A stretch of DNA of 64,000 bases, taken from positions 1 to 64,000 of the forward strand of contig NZ_JAQIBC010000006.1 of NCBI RefSeq assembly GCF_030347995.1. Reading direction: 5' to 3'. Of the stretch, positions 56,084 to 64,000 are shown piece after piece. The DNA comes from Sulfurovum xiamenensis (lineage in GTDB: Bacteria > Campylobacterota > Campylobacteria > Campylobacterales > Sulfurovaceae). Position 1 is the first letter of the stretch. Every line of letters starts with the position of its first letter. A program made the position numbers and the translations under genes. The notes under the pieces are model-generated. The model did no database searches. It was not told the origin of the DNA and saw only the letters and a program-made list of their open reading frames with translations.

Positions 56084-57298
56084 ATGAATCAGACACAGAA
56101 AAGATTAAGCATCATTAACCATGCCATTTCCATCACTGATGTTGAGACCATACAGCTTCAGGTCTTAAAGTTGGCACTGCTTAAAACAGATGTGAAAATC
56201 CAGGAGATCGTTACAGCCATTCAGGCAGAGAATTATGCAAAAGCGCAAGGGCTTATTAACCAATATATTGAAACACCTACTGAGGACATCATTCAAAGAG
56301 CATCACAAAAAGCACAAGCCGCTATGGCAGCAGAAGAACAAGCCATTATAGATGAGTTCGATCTTTTTATCACATCAAACAGAAATGAAAAACCTCAAGA
56401 GATCGACATCAATGATTTTCTTCTTGATGAATACTCTGAAGAGACAAAAGTGGAAACAAAAAAAGTAGACCATAGTGATTTTGATGCCCTTCTCAATATC
56501 GACGTTGATCATGTATTGACTGACAACATTGAATTAGATGTGACACAAACTTCAACAAATACTTTCTTTGAATCACCCAAAGAGACAAATCATACAGATA
56601 AAGACACTTTTTTTGATAGTGAAGAGAGTGAAAAAGAAGAAACGATCATAAAAGAGTCAATGCCCCAAGAAGAAGAAGAAGAGAGTGAGACATTCATACA
56701 AAAAGATCTCCCCTCTAAAGATGAACCCCTCAAAGAGTTAAAACCTGCGATACATACAGAAGAAGAGACACGTTCACTCCACTATAAAGCCATTCCTTAC
56801 ATTGCCCAGAAACTGAACAGTATGAAAAAGCAATATCCGCTTAAAGATAGAACCTATGAAAAGTTTGATTCTGTAGAAAATCTCTTAAGAAAGATCTCAC
56901 AAGAAGGTTATACTGAGGATGAGATAGAAGAAACGCTCACCACTATCAAAAAGTTGAGTGAAGAGAGTAAAGAGACTGAAGCTGCACAACTCCTGCTTGT
57001 CTGTGCTGCAACAGAATCAAAGTTTGCACAATTCATGTTGGCCCGGGAACTCTTTAAGGGCATTTTACTCACAAAAGACATAGCTGAAGCCTTTTCACTG
57101 ATGCATAGTTTAGCCCTTGAAGACTACCCTGAGGCACTCTGTGATATGGCACAGTTTTATGAACACGGTATAGAAACGAACCAAGACAAAAAAAAGGCTG
57201 AACAATTCTACAAAGAAGCCATGGATTTTGGTATTAAACGTGCCCAAAAACATTATCAACGTTTACAAAAAGAAAACGGTGGTTTCTTTAAAAGGTAG
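56084..57298 (+). CDS. acidic protein with C-terminal Sel1-like repeats
   Basis: The 404 residues have an N-terminal helical region (to about 110), a long acidic, Glu/Asp/Ser/Thr-rich linker (about 115-225) with poly-Glu tracts, and a helical C-terminus with Sel1-like repeats at about 315-395 (AQFMLARELFKGILLTKDIAEAF, ALCDMAQFYEHGIETNQDKKKAEQ). No signal peptide is seen, so it is probably cytoplasmic. Sel1 proteins scaffold complexes. It ends two bases before the convergent bioA. Confidence 0.72.
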   Translation: MNQTQKRLSIINHAISITDVETIQLQVLKLALLKTDVKIQEIVTAIQAENYAKAQGLINQYIETPTEDIIQRASQKAQAAMAAEEQAIIDEFDLFITSNRNEKPQEIDINDFLLDEYSEETKVETKKVDHSDFDALLNIDVDHVLTDNIELDVTQTSTNTFFESPKETNHTDKDTFFDSEESEKEETIIKESMPQEEEEESETFIQKDLPSKDEPLKELKPAIHTEEETRSLHYKAIPYIAQKLNSMKKQYPLKDRTYEKFDSVENLLRKISQEGYTEDEIEETLTTIKKLSEESKETEAAQLLLVCAATESKFAQFMLARELFKGILLTKDIAEAFSLMHSLALEDYPEALCDMAQFYEHGIETNQDKKKAEQFYKEAMDFGIKRAQKHYQRLQKENGGFFKR

Positions 57299-57300
57299 AC

Positions 57301-58608
57301 TTATTTAGCTACCTTTTTTATCCCTTCATAGGCGACCTCTATCATCTTGTCTATCTCTTTATAAGAGATGACATACGGAGGCATGAAATAGATAATATGT
57401 CCCAATGGTCTGAGTAAGACCCCTTGTGTTAAAGCATATTCGTAGATCTTTACTCCTATACGTTCAGTGCTTTCGTACCCCTTTAACTCTATAGCAGTGA
57501 CCATACCCTGCTGTCGTATCTCTTTGACATTAAGTAAAACAGAAAACTTCTCCAACTGTTCTATGATATATCTGCTTTTCTTCTCATTCTCACCGATGAT
57601 ATCATTCTGTTCAAATATCTCCAAAGTTGCCAGTGCAGCGGCACATGCCAAAGGATTCCCTGTATAGCTATGTGAATGTAAAAAAGCTTTATACTCATTA
57701 TAGTCACAATAAAAAGCCTGATAAACATCATTGGTCGTCATGACTACAGAAAGCGCCAGATACCCCCCTGTCAAAGCTTTAGAGAGGGTCATAAAATCAG
57801 GAGATATCTCTGCATGGTCACATGCAAACATCTTTCCTGTACGTCCAAACCCTGTCATGATCTCATCGGCGATGAGATGCACGTCATACTGTTGTGTCAA
57901 TACCCTTGCACCTGAAAGATAGGCAGGATGGTACATATGCATCCCTCCTGCACCCTGTATAAGAGGTTCCACGATAAAGGCTGCTATCTCATCCGCCTTC
58001 TCTTTTAAGACTTCTTCTAATCCCTGCAATGCTTCTTTGGCAGCTTCGATACTTTGGTCTTTGGGTACAGGTACTTGCATATTGGCAATGAGCAGAGGTT
58101 CATAAGTATCTTTATAAAGTTCGACATCCCCTACACTCAATGCACCGATGGTCTCTCCATGATATGAATTTGTCAATGAAAGAAAAAGTGCTTTACGCTT
58201 TCCTCTGTTGAGATGATAATGATAACTCATTTTTAAAGCAGCTTCCACAGCAGAAGAACCATTGTCTACATAAAAAACCTTCTCCAGACCTTTAGGCGTC
58301 ATGTTGACAAGTTTATGTGCAAGCTCTATAGCCGGTTCATGCGTAAAGCCTGCCAAAAGCACATGTTCGAGTGTGTCAAGCTGTGCTTTAATTCTGTTGT
58401 TGATCGTTTCATTGGCGTGACCAAAAATATTGACCCACCAGGAACTGACTGCATCGATATAGGCATTACCGTCAAAATCATAAAGATAGACACCTTTCCC
58501 TGACTTAACAGGCACAAGCGGTAAGGTTTCATGATCTTTCATTTGAGTACATGGATGCCATATGACTTCCAGGTCCCGTTGCATCATTTTTGTATTTTGA
58601 TTAGACAT
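57301..58608 (-). CDS. bioA: adenosylmethionine-8-amino-7-oxononanoate aminotransferase
   Basis: A 435-residue PLP aminotransferase of biotin synthesis that uses SAM as amino donor. It has WHPCTQMKDHETLP at the start, a BioA hallmark, SSWWVNIFGHANETIN, SYHGETIGALSVGD, the DEIMTGFGRTG motif and the PLP lysine in TLSKALTGGYLALSVV. It stands alone, convergent with the Sel1 gene and divergent from the foldase gene. Other bio genes are not in the window. Confidence 0.93.
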   Translation of the reverse strand: MSNQNTKMMQRDLEVIWHPCTQMKDHETLPLVPVKSGKGVYLYDFDGNAYIDAVSSWWVNIFGHANETINNRIKAQLDTLEHVLLAGFTHEPAIELAHKLVNMTPKGLEKVFYVDNGSSAVEAALKMSYHYHLNRGKRKALFLSLTNSYHGETIGALSVGDVELYKDTYEPLLIANMQVPVPKDQSIEAAKEALQGLEEVLKEKADEIAAFIVEPLIQGAGGMHMYHPAYLSGARVLTQQYDVHLIADEIMTGFGRTGKMFACDHAEISPDFMTLSKALTGGYLALSVVMTTNDVYQAFYCDYNEYKAFLHSHSYTGNPLACAAALATLEIFEQNDIIGENEKKSRYIIEQLEKFSVLLNVKEIRQQGMVTAIELKGYESTERIGVKIYEYALTQGVLLRPLGHIIYFMPPYVISYKEIDKMIEVAYEGIKKVAK

Positions 58609-58693
58609 ATTCTTTTCACACTCCGATTCATTAGCGATAAGCTTAGTTTAGATAGAATATTGTACAAATTTTTCGATTGAAGGTAGATGAAGT

Positions 58694-60169
58694 ATGATTA
58701 GTTGGATGCAGAAACACAATAAATATCTGGTATGGACGATCTGGATAGCAACCATCGCATTTATTGGTGCAGGTTTTGTAGGTTGGGGAAGTTACAGTTT
58801 TGGTTCAAAGGCAGGAAATGTTGCCAAAGTCGGTGATATAGAGATCAAACAAACAAAACTCAACATGGTATACAGCAATCTATACAATCAATACAATCAA
58901 GCCATGCAAGGACAACTGGATGATAAAACTGCCCAGGAGATGGGACTGATCAAACAGGCATTTGCCAGATTGGCAACTCAGGCGAAGATCTTGAACTTTG
59001 CAAAAGACCTGGGTATTGTTGTTTCAGATGCAGAAGTAGCACAGAAACTGCAAGAGATCAGAGCATTCCAAAAAGATGGTGTTTTTGTCAAAGAGATCTA
59101 TGAGGGTTACCTGAAAAGTCAAAGACTTAGAGCCAATGCCTTTGAAGAGACACTTAGAGAAGAACTTATCTTGGAAAAGACATTTTCACTCCTTGCAGTA
59201 GGTCCTTTGCCATTGGAGGAAGAAGCTGTCTCTGCGGCTATGAATGTTAGTGACAAACTGGCATACAAAGTATTAACCAATGATGATCTCAACTTCGTCA
59301 CTGATGAATCAAAAGTAAAAGCCTACTGGGAGATGCAAAAAGAGAATTTTTTGACTCCGCAAATGTATGAACTTTCTATCGTCTGGACACAAAGTAAAGA
59401 TACTGCTGTCACAGAAGATGAGTTAAAAGCACACTATGACAAAAACAGCTTCAACTATACAGATGAAACAGGGAAACAACTCCCTTTCGAAGAAGCTAAA
59501 GTACTGGTGACAAAAGATCTCAAGATCAAGAAAACTAAAAAAACAGCACAAAAAGCATATATTGCATTTAAAAAAGGTACCATTGACAACAGTGAAAAGA
59601 TTACGCTCTCAATGGGTGATGCTAAGCTGACAGAAGAGGTATGGAGTGAATTGAAAGAGAAATCTGTAGGTGATATCCTGAAACCTAAAGTCGTTGCAGA
59701 TGCCTATGCCACTGTAAAAATAGAGAACATTGTCCTACCAAGGGTAAAAACCTATGAAGAGGCCAAAGAGGAAGTGACGGGGCTTTATGAAAAACAGGCT
59801 AAAAAAGAAGCGCTTTTAGCCTTGGCAGAGTCAGCACTGAAAAATGTTGATCAGAACGATATGATCATCTCGGATTTTGTCAAATTGGATGAAAATGTCA
59901 ACCTAAATCCGTTAAATACACAAGAAAGTTTACAATTTTTACAAAAACTCTTTACATCATCAAAAGAAAAGGGTATCATAAGCGTATTCGATAAGGTTAT
60001 AGTTTATAATATCTTAGAGCAAAAACTGCTTCCGATGGATGACAACCAGACAGCTTTTGTAAAAGAAACCACAGATAAACTGAAACAAAGTATATTTGAA
60101 TCGAATCTGATTAAGATGTTAGATGAACAATATCCTACAGAAGTCTATATGGGAGGGCTGACAAATTGA
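58694..60169 (+). CDS. SurA/PpiD-like membrane-anchored foldase
   Basis: The 491 residues have an N-terminal membrane helix (about 12-32, WTIWIATIAFIGAGFVGWG), then a SurA-type N-terminal chaperone domain (KVGDIEIKQTKLNMVYSNLYNQ) and a long helical periplasmic part with weak similarity to parvulin domains. It resembles PpiD, which helps outer-membrane proteins fold after export. A clear active-site motif of peptidyl-prolyl isomerase is not seen. The stop codon overlaps ftsA by four bases, as I recall is usual in Campylobacter. Confidence 0.82.
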   Translation: MISWMQKHNKYLVWTIWIATIAFIGAGFVGWGSYSFGSKAGNVAKVGDIEIKQTKLNMVYSNLYNQYNQAMQGQLDDKTAQEMGLIKQAFARLATQAKILNFAKDLGIVVSDAEVAQKLQEIRAFQKDGVFVKEIYEGYLKSQRLRANAFEETLREELILEKTFSLLAVGPLPLEEEAVSAAMNVSDKLAYKVLTNDDLNFVTDESKVKAYWEMQKENFLTPQMYELSIVWTQSKDTAVTEDELKAHYDKNSFNYTDETGKQLPFEEAKVLVTKDLKIKKTKKTAQKAYIAFKKGTIDNSEKITLSMGDAKLTEEVWSELKEKSVGDILKPKVVADAYATVKIENIVLPRVKTYEEAKEEVTGLYEKQAKKEALLALAESALKNVDQNDMIISDFVKLDENVNLNPLNTQESLQFLQKLFTSSKEKGIISVFDKVIVYNILEQKLLPMDDNQTAFVKETTDKLKQSIFESNLIKMLDEQYPTEVYMGGLTN

Positions 60170-61554
60170 GTGACACAATTTTAGCTATTGATATCGGTTC
60201 CACTAAAATATGTGCTATCATTGCTGAAATTCAAGACTCCGAAGTCACCATACAAGGACATGGTATCTCTAAATCCCAAGGGGTTAAGAAAGGTGCGATC
60301 ACCAATATAGAACTCGCTTCTAAATCCATAAAAAAAGCCATTAATGATGCAAAACGTATTGCAGGAAGCAACATCACTTCTGCAACGGTTTCCATCTCCA
60401 ATGCCTATGCTAAGAGTCTTAACTCTACGGGTATTGTCAACATCCCACATAAAGACATCTCCATTAAAGAGATCAATCGTGTGATGCAGACAGCACTCTA
60501 CAATGCTAACGTACCTACTGAGTATGATGTCATCCATGTATTGCCTTACAACTTCAGAGTCGATGACCAAGACTTCATCGAAGATCCGTTCGGTATGAAT
60601 GCGAGTCGCATGGAAGTAGATGTTAACATCATCATGACACAAAAATCAAATCTTTCCAATCTTAAAAAAGCCGTTCGCTCTGCCGGGGTTGAGATAGATG
60701 GTATTGTTTTAAGTGGTTACGCTTCTGCGATAGCTACCATGGATGAGGATGAAAAAGAGTTGGGTGTGGCTGTGATCGATATGGGTGGTCAAACAAGTAA
60801 TCTTGTCATCCATACGGGTAACTCTATCAGATACAATGATTTCTTAGGTGTAGGTTCAAACCATATTACCAATGACCTTTCCATGGCACTTCATACTCCG
60901 CTGCAAATAGCAGAAAATGTCAAAGTACGTCACGGGAGTCTTATTGAGAGTTCCAATGAGGTCATAGAACTCCCGATCATCGGTGATGAAGAGAGTCGTA
61001 ATGGTGTCTCGTTGGAGGTGGTTCACTCTGTGATTTTCTCACGTGTAGAAGAAGCACTGATGATCCTGTCCAAGTCATTGGAAAAATCTGCATTAAAAGA
61101 GCAGATAGGTGCAGGTATTATCTTGACCGGTGGTATGACAAAACTTAAAGGTATGAGAGAATTGGCACAAGCTATCTTTACTGGTATGCCGGTAAGAGTG
61201 GGTTATCCAGATAATGTCAATGGTCTTTTTGATGAACTCAAGGATCCAGCATTTTCAACGGTAGTGGGTTTACTGCTCTATAAAGCAGGCGGCCATACGC
61301 AATATGAGATCAATTTCCAACAAGAATTGCTCCATTCAAAAGCAATGTTTGAAGATAACCTTAATGATATCAGGATAGGTCATACATCAAATACCGAAGA
61401 GGCACAGACAACCAGAGGTCATAAAGAAGAGAACGAACACAAAAAAGAGGATCAGGAAGGATCAGATATATCATTTGATGATCTGCCGGATCTAGGTCAT
61501 GAAAATAAAAATCCATTTAAAAAACTGGCGAGTTGGGCAAGACAGCTTTTTTAA
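60166..61554 (+). CDS. ftsA: cell division protein FtsA
   Basis: A 462-residue actin-like ATPase that tethers FtsZ to the membrane. ILAIDIGSTKICAIIAE is the phosphate-1 motif, then AVIDMGGQTSNLVIH and ILTGGMTKLKGM. The C-terminus ends in an amphipathic helix with FKKLASWARQLF, the membrane-targeting sequence; before it lies an acidic linker longer than usual. TTG at 60166 is the start, overlapping the foldase gene by four bases. It is followed by ftsZ after 22 bases. Confidence 0.95.
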   Translation: MSDTILAIDIGSTKICAIIAEIQDSEVTIQGHGISKSQGVKKGAITNIELASKSIKKAINDAKRIAGSNITSATVSISNAYAKSLNSTGIVNIPHKDISIKEINRVMQTALYNANVPTEYDVIHVLPYNFRVDDQDFIEDPFGMNASRMEVDVNIIMTQKSNLSNLKKAVRSAGVEIDGIVLSGYASAIATMDEDEKELGVAVIDMGGQTSNLVIHTGNSIRYNDFLGVGSNHITNDLSMALHTPLQIAENVKVRHGSLIESSNEVIELPIIGDEESRNGVSLEVVHSVIFSRVEEALMILSKSLEKSALKEQIGAGIILTGGMTKLKGMRELAQAIFTGMPVRVGYPDNVNGLFDELKDPAFSTVVGLLLYKAGGHTQYEINFQQELLHSKAMFEDNLNDIRIGHTSNTEEAQTTRGHKEENEHKKEDQEGSDISFDDLPDLGHENKNPFKKLASWARQLF

Positions 61555-61576
61555 AAATTAAATAAAGGGGGAAAAC

Positions 61577-62722
61577 ATGGAAGAGTTTGAAATAGACATA
61601 GTGGAAACAAAATGTCATACAAATGGAGCGAAAATCAAAGCTATCGGCGTTGGTGGAGGCGGTGGTAACATGATCAATCACATGATCAGTGAAGGGATAA
61701 ACTCGATCGATCTGATCGTTGCCAATACAGATGCACAGGCACTGGACAGTTCTTTGGCACCATACAAAATGCAATTGGGTATCAATGCCACAAGAGGACT
61801 GGGTGCAGGGATGCTTCCGGAGAAAGGTAGAGAAGCTGCACTTGAAAGCTTTGAAGATATCAAAAAGACGCTTGAGGGTTCTGATATCGTCTTTATCTCT
61901 GCTGGTCTTGGCGGAGGTACAGGTACAGGTGCTGCACCGATCATTGCACAGGCTGCAAAAGAAGTAGGTGCACTGACTGTTTCTATTGTAACCAGCCCTT
62001 TTAAATTTGAAGGTAGAAAAAGAACAAAGCTTGCAAAAGAAGGTTTGGAAGAGCTTAAAAGAGAGAGTGATTCGATCATTGTCGTACCGAATGAAAAACT
62101 TCTTTCCATCGTTGAGAAGAACCTTGGTATCAAAGAGAGCTTTAGAATGGTAGATGATATTCTTGCTCAAGCCGTAGGTGGTATCTCTAAAGTGATTCTT
62201 TCGCATGGGGAAAATGATATCAACCTTGACTTTGCCGATGTTAAAACGGTGATGAGTCATAGAGGTCTTGCTCTTATGGGTGCAGGATACAGTACAGGAA
62301 CGAATGCAGCCTATGATGCAGCAAAAGCTGCGATCGAGTCTCCGCTGCTTGATAATATCTCTATCGATGGTGCGATGGGTGTACTCGTACACTTTGACAT
62401 CCACCCTGATTATCCTATCATGGAGATCGGTGAAGCGATGAGTATTGTTGAAGAGAGTGCAGATGAAGATGCATCTGTGATCTTTGGTACCACAACCAAT
62501 GAGAACATGGCTGTTGATGAAGTGAAGATCACTATCGTTGCTACAGGATTTGAAGATAAAAATGCTGTACCTGAACCAACAGTCACAAAACAAAAAACTT
62601 TATTAAGTGCCAACACTTGTGATATCAATACGGTAAGAAGTAAAATGGTTGTAGGTGGATACAACGGTGACAATGAAGACATCTTAGATGTACCTACATT
62701 TCTTAGAAAGCAGATGGACTAA
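61577..62722 (+). CDS. ftsZ: cell division protein FtsZ
   Basis: A 381-residue tubulin-like GTPase that forms the division ring. The N-terminus has IGVGGGGGNMINHMI, the tubulin signature is GGGTGTGAAP and the T7 loop NLDFADVKTVM. The C-terminal peptide is short: DILDVPTFLRKQMD, with the conserved FtsA-binding DxPxFLR core. AAAGGGGG precedes the ATG. The hairpin at 62752-62777 ends the transcript. Confidence 0.97.
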   Translation: MEEFEIDIVETKCHTNGAKIKAIGVGGGGGNMINHMISEGINSIDLIVANTDAQALDSSLAPYKMQLGINATRGLGAGMLPEKGREAALESFEDIKKTLEGSDIVFISAGLGGGTGTGAAPIIAQAAKEVGALTVSIVTSPFKFEGRKRTKLAKEGLEELKRESDSIIVVPNEKLLSIVEKNLGIKESFRMVDDILAQAVGGISKVILSHGENDINLDFADVKTVMSHRGLALMGAGYSTGTNAAYDAAKAAIESPLLDNISIDGAMGVLVHFDIHPDYPIMEIGEAMSIVEESADEDASVIFGTTTNENMAVDEVKITIVATGFEDKNAVPEPTVTKQKTLLSANTCDINTVRSKMVVGGYNGDNEDILDVPTFLRKQMD

Positions 62723-62751
62723 ATAGACCTACCCTCTTTTATGCTTTAAAG

Positions 62752-62777
62752 CAGAGAAACTCTTCCTTCTCTGTTTT
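62752..62777 (+). terminator. intrinsic terminator after ftsZ
   Basis: CAGAGAA and TTCTCTG pair perfectly over seven bases with an eight-base loop and are followed by TTTT, 30 bases past the ftsZ stop codon. Confidence 0.7.
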
Positions 62778-62820
62778 AACCTTTCCTAACATTTTTCCCT
62801 CCTTTCTATTAATCATATTT

Positions 62821-62829
62821 TGATATGAT
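62821..62829 (+). promoter_or_regulatory. extended -10 promoter for the UPF0323 gene
   Basis: TGA-TATGAT at 62821-62829 is an extended -10 lying 27 bases before the lipoprotein start. Confidence 0.4.
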
Positions 62830-62856
62830 TCTCCAAAACATAATTATGGATACACT

Positions 62857-63447
62857 ATGAAACATTTAAGAAAACTTTCAACCATAGCAACTGCTACTGG
62901 TCTTGGTACGCTTTTAGCGACTGGTGTAACAGGTTGCTTTAGCAATAACCAGCAACAGCAGGAGGAAGCTAAAGCACAAAATGCATTCGTCATTATAGAA
63001 GAGACTGCACCGGGAAAATACAAGATCAAAGATGAGTTTCCCGCGGAAGAGACACGTATCGTACTGAAACAACTAGATGGAACCGAACGTGTATTGACCA
63101 AACCAGAAATGGATGCACTTGTAGCAGAAGAGTCAGCCAAGATCGACAATGGAACCTCCAACCTGACCAAAGAGCAAAATCCTCAAATGTCCCAGCAAGG
63201 TGGTATGGGTCTGGGAGAAATACTTCTTTCAAGTATGGCTGGAGCAGTCATCGGTTCATGGATAGGTTCCAAACTTTTTGGTAACCAAAACTACCAAAAC
63301 AACAGAAAAGCAGGATACAAATCTCCCTCTACCTATACAAGAAGTCAAAAGAGTTTTGACGCAGCTAAAAACAGAAGTGCTAAGAGAAGCGGTTTTTTCG
63401 GTAGTAAAAGTACTTCAAGCCGTACCGGCGGTTTCTTTGGTGGATAA
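62857..63447 (+). CDS. UPF0323 family lipoprotein
   Basis: A 196-residue lipoprotein with a signal ending GVTGC, a globular part (FVIIEETAPGKYKIKDEFPAEETRIVLKQL) and a glycine-rich membrane-like helix pair (GLGEILLSSMAGAVIGSWIGSKLFG), then a basic Ser/Gly-rich tail ending RTGGFFGG. It matches UPF0323 of Campylobacterota. The ATG of the GspS-like gene directly follows its stop, so the pair is coupled; E. coli YgiB-YgiC is a similar lipoprotein plus ATP-grasp pair. Confidence 0.85.
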   Translation: MKHLRKLSTIATATGLGTLLATGVTGCFSNNQQQQEEAKAQNAFVIIEETAPGKYKIKDEFPAEETRIVLKQLDGTERVLTKPEMDALVAEESAKIDNGTSNLTKEQNPQMSQQGGMGLGEILLSSMAGAVIGSWIGSKLFGNQNYQNNRKAGYKSPSTYTRSQKSFDAAKNRSAKRSGFFGSKSTSSRTGGFFGG

Positions 63448-64000
63448 ATGATGTTAAAGTTACAAAAAACCACACCATTGGACACAGACTATTTAGAATC
63501 ACTCGGTTTTGTATGGCATACAGACCGTGATGACTCGAGTTATATCTCTAATGAACTGGTCATCATCTCTGAAGAGGAAGCTGAAGCGTATTATGAAGCA
63601 ACCAACACACTTTATGACATGGTTGTAGAAGCAGCCGAACACGTCATAGAAAATAATCTCTTTCATGAGATTGGTATACCTTTTAATCTTGTTGAAGTGA
63701 TCAAGGCATCATGGGAAAATGATGTACATTGGCATTTGTACGGACGTTTTGATCTAGCCGGTGGTGTGGACGGGAAACCCATAAAACTTTTAGAATTCAA
63801 TGCAGATACACCGACTGCCCTGTTTGAAACTGCTATTGTACAGTGGGCCATGCTCAAAAAAAACGCTCTTGAAGAAGAACATCAGTTCAATGCACTCTAT
63901 GAAGCACTTATAGAGAATTTTAAACGTCTGGTGACTTTGGAAGAAGATGTTTCTACCTTTGAAGAACGTTATGACGGGTGGAACTTTCTCTTTACCTCAG
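63448..64000 (+). CDS. glutathionylspermidine synthase-like ATP-grasp ligase (partial)
   Basis: The frame starts with two ATG codons right after the UPF0323 stop and runs off the window after 184 codons. It has LGFVWHTD, EVIKASWENDVHWHLYGRFDLAGG and KLLEFNADTPTALFETAIVQW, the GspS/YgiC synthetase-domain pattern. The ATP-binding residues would come further on. In E. coli the related YgiC acts without the glutathionylspermidine amidase half; its product is unknown. It likely modifies or works with the lipoprotein. Confidence 0.85.
   Translation, partial: MMLKLQKTTPLDTDYLESLGFVWHTDRDDSSYISNELVIISEEEAEAYYEATNTLYDMVVEAAEHVIENNLFHEIGIPFNLVEVIKASWENDVHWHLYGRFDLAGGVDGKPIKLLEFNADTPTALFETAIVQWAMLKKNALEEEHQFNALYEALIENFKRLVTLEEDVSTFEERYDGWNFLFTS

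Noticed and set aside
61517-62593. 358-codon minus-strand frame opposite ftsZ
   Set aside because: It lies antisense to a certain gene and is Cys- and Phe-rich, typical of a shadow frame.
1-64000. CRISPR arrays, insertion sequences, prophage or defence genes
   Set aside because: I saw no regular repeats, transposases, integrases, terminal repeats or defence-type proteins.

Overview
The window reads as a chromosomal segment of a Campylobacterota (epsilonproteobacterial) bacterium, most like Sulfurovum or a close relative. This rests on the proteins and on gene neighbourhoods that I recall as conserved in the class: murJ-cysS-msbA-type ABC-pyrD-M16 peptidase-dapA-SDR; polyprenyl synthase-hemA-proS-fxsA-(dsbC-like)-hemC-ubiD; rsmH-ftsL near a SurA/PpiD-type foldase, ftsA and ftsZ; and a UPF0323 lipoprotein followed by a GspS-like ATP-grasp ligase. 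The DNA is AT-rich, densely coding and uses both strands in short operons. Plus-strand promoters often have an extended -10 (TGnTATAAT). I see no rRNA, tRNA, CRISPR array, insertion sequence or prophage.

Layout. 1-5.9 kb: the tail of an unknown gene, a possible 31-codon leader ORF, a hybrid histidine kinase with a probable nitrate/nitrite-sensing (NIT) domain, and a convergent molybdate operon modE-modA-modB-modC with a recognisable ModE operator. 6-9.6 kb: a decayed glycine-zipper lipoprotein, a TlpA-like thioredoxin, a fructosamine-kinase-like protein, a small acidic protein, a cytidine-deaminase-like enzyme, a thioredoxin and a MoxR ATPase. 9.6-22 kb: a fused TRAP permease, a CHAD protein, a lysozyme-like secreted protein, a META-domain protein, murF with an alpha/beta hydrolase, a PA2778/PA2779-type pair, an unknown repeat-containing protein, an L,D-transpeptidase, a BaiN-type flavoprotein, a monohaem cytochrome and a 56-residue membrane protein.

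22-41.8 kb: a DUF89 protein, ruvA, a possible small-RNA locus, murJ, a TonB receptor with a polyferredoxin membrane protein, cysS, an MsbA-type exporter, an outer-membrane barrel, pyrD, an M16 peptidase, dapA, a FabL-like SDR, pgsA, a major porin, an unknown two-helix membrane protein, rseP and a YggS-type PLP protein. 41.8-50.8 kb: a PerR-like regulator beside its probable target peroxiredoxin, then on the same strand ubiD, hemC, a DsbC-like protein, fxsA, proS, hemA and a polyprenyl synthase. 50.9-64 kb: a lone RND pump, ftsL, rsmH, a class II aldolase, a Sel1 protein, bioA, a SurA/PpiD foldase, ftsA, ftsZ, a UPF0323 lipoprotein and the start of a GspS-like ligase.

How it fits together. Most of the window is core metabolism, envelope and cell division. 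The parts that hint at respiratory lifestyle are the NIT kinase next to molybdate uptake (molybdenum is needed by nitrate reductase), the menaquinone/haem genes, a cytochrome, and the TonB receptor paired with an iron-sulfur membrane protein. The most unusual signals are an almost identical tandem GTGTTAA motif ahead of two unrelated genes, the receptor/polyferredoxin pair with a metal-binding tail, a shortened ProRS editing domain, and a non-coding stretch between ruvA and murJ with terminators facing both ways. I saw no defence system or other clearly new multi-gene system.
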